From positions 1 through 7,873 of the forward strand of contig JAHBAN010000180.1 of assembly GCA_018500075.1 (NCBI GenBank): a stretch of DNA of 7,873 nucleotides, read 5' to 3'. This document shows, piece after piece, positions 6,065-7,873 of the stretch; position 1 is the stretch's first letter, and each line of letters begins with the position of its first letter. This stretch comes from Flavobacteriia bacterium. GTDB taxonomy: Bacteria; Bacteroidota; Bacteroidia; Flavobacteriales; Flavobacteriaceae. The notes below the pieces were generated by a model. That model did not search any database and was not told where the DNA came from. It was given only the letters and a program-made list of their open reading frames with translations. The position numbers and the translations under genes are program-made.

Positions 6065-7297
6065 ATGCACCTCAAAGACCTCGATATCATCGTCACAGCC
6101 CCCCCCGCCCCCGGCTGGGGCGGGCGCTACTGGATCCTTGTCAAAGTCACAACAGACACAGGGCTTGTCGGCTGGGGCGAATGCTACGCAAGCTCCGTCG
6201 GCCCTGACGCCATGCGCGCCGTGATCGAGGACGTCTTCGCGCGCCATATGGAAGGCGAAAATCCGGAGAATGTGGAGCTGATGTTCCGCCGCGTTTACTC
6301 CTCGGGCTTCACCCAGCGCCCCGATCTCACCGTCATGGGCGCCTTTTCGGGCCTTGAAATCGCCTGCTGGGATATCCTCGGCAAAGCGCGCAACCGCCCG
6401 GTCTATGCGCTCCTTGGCGGGCGTATGAACGAACGCATCCGCACCTACACCTATCTTTACCCGCTGCCCCACCATGACATGGAGACCTTCTGGACCGACC
6501 CGGACGCCGCCGCCGAAAGCGCGCTGGAGTATGTCGAGCGCGGCTATACCGCCGTCAAGTTCGACCCCGCAGGCCCTTATACGCTGCGCGGCGGCCATAT
6601 GCCCGCCATGAGCGATATCTCGATGTCGGTGGCCTTTTGCCGCGCGATCCGCGAGGCGGTTGGCGACAAGGCCGACTTGCTCTTTGGCACCCATGGCCAG
6701 TTCACCACAGGCGGCGCGATCCGCCTCGGTCAGGCGCTCGAGCCTTATTCTCCCCTCTGGTATGAAGAACCGACACCGCCTGACAATATCGAGGATATGG
6801 CCCGCGTCGCCCGCACTGTGCGCATCCCCGTCGCCACAGGCGAGCGCATGACCACAAAAGCCGAATTCGGCGCGGTTCTGCGCGCAGGCGCTGCCGAAAT
6901 CCTACAGCCCGCCCTCGGCCGTGCCGGTGGTATCTGGGAGATGAAGAAAGTCGCCGCCATGGCCGAATGCTACAACGTCCAAATGGCCCCGCACCTCTAC
7001 GCCGGGCCTGTTGAGTGGGCCGCAAACCTGCATCTGGCCACCTCGATTCCCAATCTGCTCATCGCCGAAACCATCGAAACCGAGTTTCACGATGCCCTCA
7101 TCCGAAGCTCGATCCGTGTCGAGAACGGCTTTGTGCGCCTCTCCGAAGCTCCGGGCCTCGGGATCGAGGTGGATGAAGATTTGGCCCGCGCACACCCCTA
7201 TCGCGGCGAGGGCCTGCATCTGGAAATGCGCGAAGAGCCTTGCGACTATCAAAATGGCAATAATTTTCAGGGCGGCGCACCTGCAACCTCGCACTGA
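6065..7297 (+). CDS. Enolase-superfamily enzyme, mandelate racemase/galactonate dehydratase-like
   Basis: A 410-residue enolase-superfamily protein with a capping domain (about 1-125; GLVGWGECYASS near 33-44) and a TIM barrel (about 140-360). Such enzymes remove the proton next to a carboxylate, causing racemisation or dehydration of hydroxy acids. Lys165 and Asp167 (VKFDPAGPY) lie on barrel strand 2, Glu234 (WYEEPTPP) and Glu260 (TGERMTTK) are metal ligands, and His310 (APHLYAGP) is the expected acid/base. Gly208, His210, Glu234, Glu260 and His310 reproduce the spacing of E. coli galactonate dehydratase (183, 185, 209, 235, 285). The first metal ligand, normally Asp, is therefore Gly in this protein. 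It starts three bases after the tmpB stop, with TAGGAG at 6051-6056 as ribosome-binding site. Its substrate and its link to phosphonate oxidation are unknown. Confidence 0.87.
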   Translation: MHLKDLDIIVTAPPAPGWGGRYWILVKVTTDTGLVGWGECYASSVGPDAMRAVIEDVFARHMEGENPENVELMFRRVYSSGFTQRPDLTVMGAFSGLEIACWDILGKARNRPVYALLGGRMNERIRTYTYLYPLPHHDMETFWTDPDAAAESALEYVERGYTAVKFDPAGPYTLRGGHMPAMSDISMSVAFCRAIREAVGDKADLLFGTHGQFTTGGAIRLGQALEPYSPLWYEEPTPPDNIEDMARVARTVRIPVATGERMTTKAEFGAVLRAGAAEILQPALGRAGGIWEMKKVAAMAECYNVQMAPHLYAGPVEWAANLHLATSIPNLLIAETIETEFHDALIRSSIRVENGFVRLSEAPGLGIEVDEDLARAHPYRGEGLHLEMREEPCDYQNGNNFQGGAPATSH

Positions 7298-7319
7298 GCC
7301 AAAAAACAAGGGCCAAACA

Positions 7320-7345
7320 GGGCGGATCAGGGCACCGATCCGCCC
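7320..7345 (+). terminator. Hairpin after the phosphonate unit, possible terminator
   Basis: GGGCGGATC (7320-7328) and GATCCGCCC (7337-7345) form a perfect 9-bp GC-rich stem around an 8-base loop, 22 bases after the enolase-family stop. C's and A's follow, with no T-run, so it is not a classical intrinsic terminator. On the minus strand an A/T-rich run lies about ten bases beyond the stem. It probably marks the 3' end of the operon transcript. Confidence 0.5.
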
Positions 7346-7387
7346 CCCAAAGATCACGGAGCGGCGTCTCGCCAAAGCACAAAAGCC

Positions 7388-7408
7388 ATGATATATCGGC
7401 TTTATCAT
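7388..7408. promoter_or_regulatory. Candidate ArsR-family operator upstream of the regulator
   Basis: ATGATA (7388-7393) and TATCAT (7403-7408) form a perfect 6-bp inverted repeat with a 9-base centre. It sits in an AT-rich island, unlike the GC-rich surroundings, and ends 13 bases before the regulator's ATG. The position suits autorepression, which is common in ArsR proteins, since it would overlap promoter elements. It does not match the ATTC-N8-GAAT form that I recall for SqrR/BigR sites, so the assignment is by position and symmetry only. Confidence 0.45.
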
Positions 7409-7421
7409 ATGTGAGAGACCC

Positions 7422-7754
7422 ATGTTAGACCCACGCCCGACTCCCCCGGCCGAAATGGCGCAAAACGCGTCAGATGCGTCCAGTTACCTTAAAACACTGG
7501 CGCATGAGGGACGCTTGATGATCCTCTGTCATCTGGGATCAGGCGAAAAATCGGTTGGCGAACTCGAGCAGCTGCTCGATTTGCGCCAAGCGGCCGTGAG
7601 CCAGATGCTCGCCCGCCTGCGCGACGACGGGCTTGTCACCACCCGCCGCGAGGGGAAAACGATATTCTATGCTCTCGCAGACGAAAAAACAGCGGAAGTT
7701 ATTGCCATGCTCTACCGGCTGTTCTGCGCGCCCAACGGCGCAAAATGCCGCTAA
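7422..7754 (+). CDS. ArsR/SmtB-family regulator, SqrR/BigR-like persulfide sensor
   Basis: A 110-residue winged-helix repressor of the ArsR/SmtB family. The helix-turn-helix covers about 44-68 (SVGELEQLLDLRQAAVSQML), and the wing follows at about 72-86 (VTTRREGKTIFYALA). The wording is closest to the BigR/SqrR/YgaV branch. Cys36 (MILCHL) and Cys102 (RLFCAP) are 66 residues apart, the same distance as the Cys41/Cys107 pair that forms a polysulfide bridge in Rhodobacter capsulatus SqrR. A third Cys109 lies at the C-terminus. No metal-binding CXC motif of ArsR type is seen. It would bind DNA as a dimer and release it on persulfide exposure. No sulfide-oxidation gene is present in the window, so its target is either itself, a gene outside, or the upstream unit. 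Ribosome-binding GAGAG is at 7413-7417. It faces tRNA-Arg, convergently. Confidence 0.87.
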   Translation: MLDPRPTPPAEMAQNASDASSYLKTLAHEGRLMILCHLGSGEKSVGELEQLLDLRQAAVSQMLARLRDDGLVTTRREGKTIFYALADEKTAEVIAMLYRLFCAPNGAKCR

Positions 7755-7765
7755 GCCACGCCCAT

Positions 7766-7842
7766 TGGCGATCCCGGAAGGACTCGAACCCTCAACCTGC
7801 TGATTAGAAGTCAGCTGCTCTATCCAGTTGAGCTACAGGACC
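7766..7842 (-). tRNA. tRNA-Arg (anticodon TCT)
   Basis: Read on the minus strand, the 77 bases fold as a full tRNA. The acceptor arm GGTCCTG pairs with CGGGATC, with two G-U pairs. The D arm begins GCTC, and the anticodon stem GCTGA/TCAGC encloses the loop CTTCTAA with anticodon TCT, reading AGA. The T arm GAGGG-TTCGAGT-CCTTC carries the conserved TTCGA. The discriminator is G and the terminal CCA is encoded. The 3' end faces the ArsR-family gene, 11 bases from its stop. tRNA-Arg genes are common integration sites, but no duplicate of this 3' end is seen in the window. Confidence 0.96.
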
Positions 7843-7844
7843 GC

Positions 7845-7863
7845 TTGCGCCTGTTTTGCGCAA
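7845..7863. other. Short inverted repeat upstream of tRNA-Arg
   Basis: TTGCGC (7845-7850) and GCGCAA (7858-7863) form a 6-bp perfect inverted repeat with a 7-base T-rich loop, immediately 5' of the tRNA on its own strand. It could be part of the tRNA promoter region, the end of another transcript, or chance. The window stops ten bases later. Confidence 0.25.
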
Positions 7864-7873
7864 ACCGCGCAGC

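Noticed and set aside
6050..6694. Minus-strand open frames opposite the enolase-family gene (also near 5426-6049, opposite tmpB)
   Set aside because: Low-complexity composition typical of mirror frames, no family signal and no ribosome-binding site; the plus-strand genes explain the region.

Overview
The window reads as a chromosomal piece of a GC-rich alphaproteobacterium, most likely of the Rhodobacterales (marine Roseobacter type). The grounds are the GC-rich codon use, an iron superoxide dismutase of the form usual in that order, a SqrR/BigR-like persulfide sensor, and a TmpA/TmpB phosphonate-oxidation pair of the kind characterised in Leisingera. This placement rests on recognition of families, not on a search. 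Bases 1-19 match the Nextera/Tn5 mosaic-end adapter, so they are library sequence and the true genomic sequence starts near base 20.

Layout: all seven protein genes lie on the plus strand. (i) 64-1053 is a zinc-free quinone oxidoreductase/MDR reductase, closed by a strong terminator that overlaps its stop codon. (ii) 1054-1299 is a non-coding gap holding an 11-bp periodic triplet of GTGCAC palindromes, a short hairpin and a weak promoter candidate, all in front of sodB (1300-1902). A second strong terminator follows sodB. (iii) 1978-3198 is a 12-helix TetA-type MFS exporter that starts only 19 bases after that terminator. (iv) 3267-7297 is a tightly packed four-gene unit: a zinc alcohol dehydrogenase, tmpA, tmpB and an enolase-superfamily enzyme. 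Its spacings are 18 bases, a 4-base ATGA overlap and 3 bases. (v) 7422-7754 is a small ArsR-family regulator with a likely operator in front. (vi) 7766-7842 on the minus strand is tRNA-Arg(TCT).

The centre of interest is region iv. TmpA is predicted to hydroxylate the carbon next to phosphorus in 2-(trimethylammonio)ethylphosphonate. TmpB, a PhnZ-like mixed-valence di-iron HD oxygenase, would then split the C-P bond to give glycine betaine and phosphate. TmpA keeps the aromatic-cage positions for a quaternary ammonium and TmpB keeps the PhnZ-type ligands and Tyr/Glu pair, so the pair looks active. The two partner enzymes are not required by the known two-step route. The enolase-superfamily member follows the spacing of galactonate-dehydratase active sites exactly but has glycine at the first metal-ligand position. 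The operon may therefore feed in a modified substrate or process a product not yet described; this is inference. No phosphonate transporter is visible in the window.
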